From Azolla caroliniana (taxonomy: Eukaryota > Polypodiophyta): a DNA stretch of 64,000 nucleotides. The notes beneath the pieces were generated by a model. It was given only the letters and a program-made list of their open reading frames with translations. It did no database searches and was not told where the DNA came from. The stretch covers positions 7,192,001 through 7,256,000 of the forward strand of contig JBHGNT010000020.1 in the NCBI GenBank assembly GCA_043228905.1, in the 5' to 3' direction. The translations under genes and the position numbers were made by a program. Shown here piece after piece: positions 63,620 to 64,000 of this stretch. Position 1 is the stretch's first letter. Each line of letters opens with the position of its first letter.

Positions 63620-64000
63620 TGTCGTGAAGATCCGTCACTACGCGCGGATCGTGAGGCGGAACCGTCGGGGTTCTGGACCAGAAGGATTTAGAGTCGATAC
63701 AAGCTTTGGCGAGAAAGTACTTAAGATAGATTGGGAAAGAGAGAAGTTGAGATTACACGATCAATTTGATAACGAATTTCTTCCTCTTAATTTTCATAAA
63801 AAAAAACCCCGTCTTTTTCTCCTCCCCCTTCCCTCTTTTATAGATGCTCTCATGCATATGATGCATGTGAGGGTACAAGACATGCATAAATTGCATGTTT
63901 GCCATTTGGCGCTTAAGTATTACATGTGGTGTATGCTAACCATGTCACTCATTTTAGCTCTCATGTATGAGTATTTACATTTAAAAGTACAATGATAGAA
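63620..64000 (-). repeat. 5' LTR of gypsy F, partial (runs out of the window)
   Basis: The first 381 bp match 56760-57140 with few differences (for example TACGCGCG against TACACGCG), so the two LTRs of F are close in age. The TATA box is at about 63843-63837 (minus). Confidence 0.92.

Larger units (their letters stand above)
56760..64000 (-). mobile_element. Gypsy F, same family as gypsy A, opposite orientation, runs past the window
   Basis: 3' LTR 56760-57839, purine tract 57840-57851 (reversed), pol 61359 to 57912, gag-PR 63552 to 61353, PBS about 63613-63596, then a 5' LTR from 63620 whose remaining part is outside the window. The left flank is ACGG (56756-56759) in copia E gag. F keeps integrase sequence that A has lost, and A keeps RT sequence that F has lost, so together they show the family's layout. 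Confidence 0.93.

Noticed and set aside
1-64000. A host protein-coding gene somewhere in the window
   Set aside because: Every stretch with recognisable protein similarity is retroelement gag, pol or an ORF inside an element. The remaining gaps are LTR, tandem repeat or short unassigned sequence without a convincing exon structure.

Overview
The window is repeat-rich DNA from a land plant. I recognise no host protein-coding gene. Almost all of it is LTR retrotransposons, whole, broken or nested, plus blocks of a roughly 1-kb tandem repeat that carries a tRNA-Leu(UAG)-like sequence in each unit. The plant assignment rests on Ty1/copia elements with the plant-type initiator-Met primer site (TGGTATCAGAGC), Tat/Athila-like gypsy reverse transcriptase, and the plant-style tRNA-Leu. 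A chromodomain element of the Tf1/sushi/Tcn1 type, which to my knowledge is reported from non-flowering plants and fungi rather than angiosperms, hints at a lycophyte, fern, moss or gymnosperm. That is inference, and species cannot be read from the sequence.

Layout. 1-854: relic X (LTR-like, with a 376-bp solo LTR, S, inside). 855-8840: gypsy A, plus strand, both LTRs. 8841-9289: rest of X and the edge of copia relic D. 9295-14702: copia B, plus strand, both LTRs, perfect 5-bp target duplication. 14703-15160 and 23765-24187: the RT and IN pieces of copia relic D, minus strand. 15347-20740 and 22873-23764: copia C1 and C2, minus strand. 20741-22872, 25346-30499 and 40532-43071: the tRNA-Leu tandem repeat. 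24188-25345: second copy of X. 30500-40531: 5'-truncated gypsy K, minus strand, with a large extra ORF after integrase and a solo LTR (L) at 37900-38544. 43072-43945 and 52221-53498: gypsy I, minus strand, split by chromovirus G (43946-52220), which itself contains gypsy J (46915-49539). 53499-56759: copia E, minus strand, interrupted by gypsy F (56760 to beyond the window), a close relative of A in opposite orientation.

Nesting gives a relative order: J is younger than G, which is younger than I; F is younger than E, which lies in or against I; L is younger than K, which entered the tandem repeat; B is younger than relic D; A and S are younger than X. Nearly all reading frames carry stop codons of the kind expected from cytosine-methylation decay (CGA to TGA, CAG/CAA to TAG/TAA, TGG to TAG/TGA). 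The most intact coding stretch is the 637-codon RNase H-integrase frame of F.

Four points stand out. (1) Antisense tRNA-like modules with A and B boxes at canonical 43-44 nt spacing sit upstream of the TATA box in the LTRs of A/F, J, L and, apparently independently, chromovirus G. (2) The A/F/J/L lineage appears to make 4-bp target duplications centred on CpG. (3) A/F split PR from RT at a conserved T-run/stop that looks like a -1 frameshift site. (4) Chromovirus G has features of self-primed reverse transcription.
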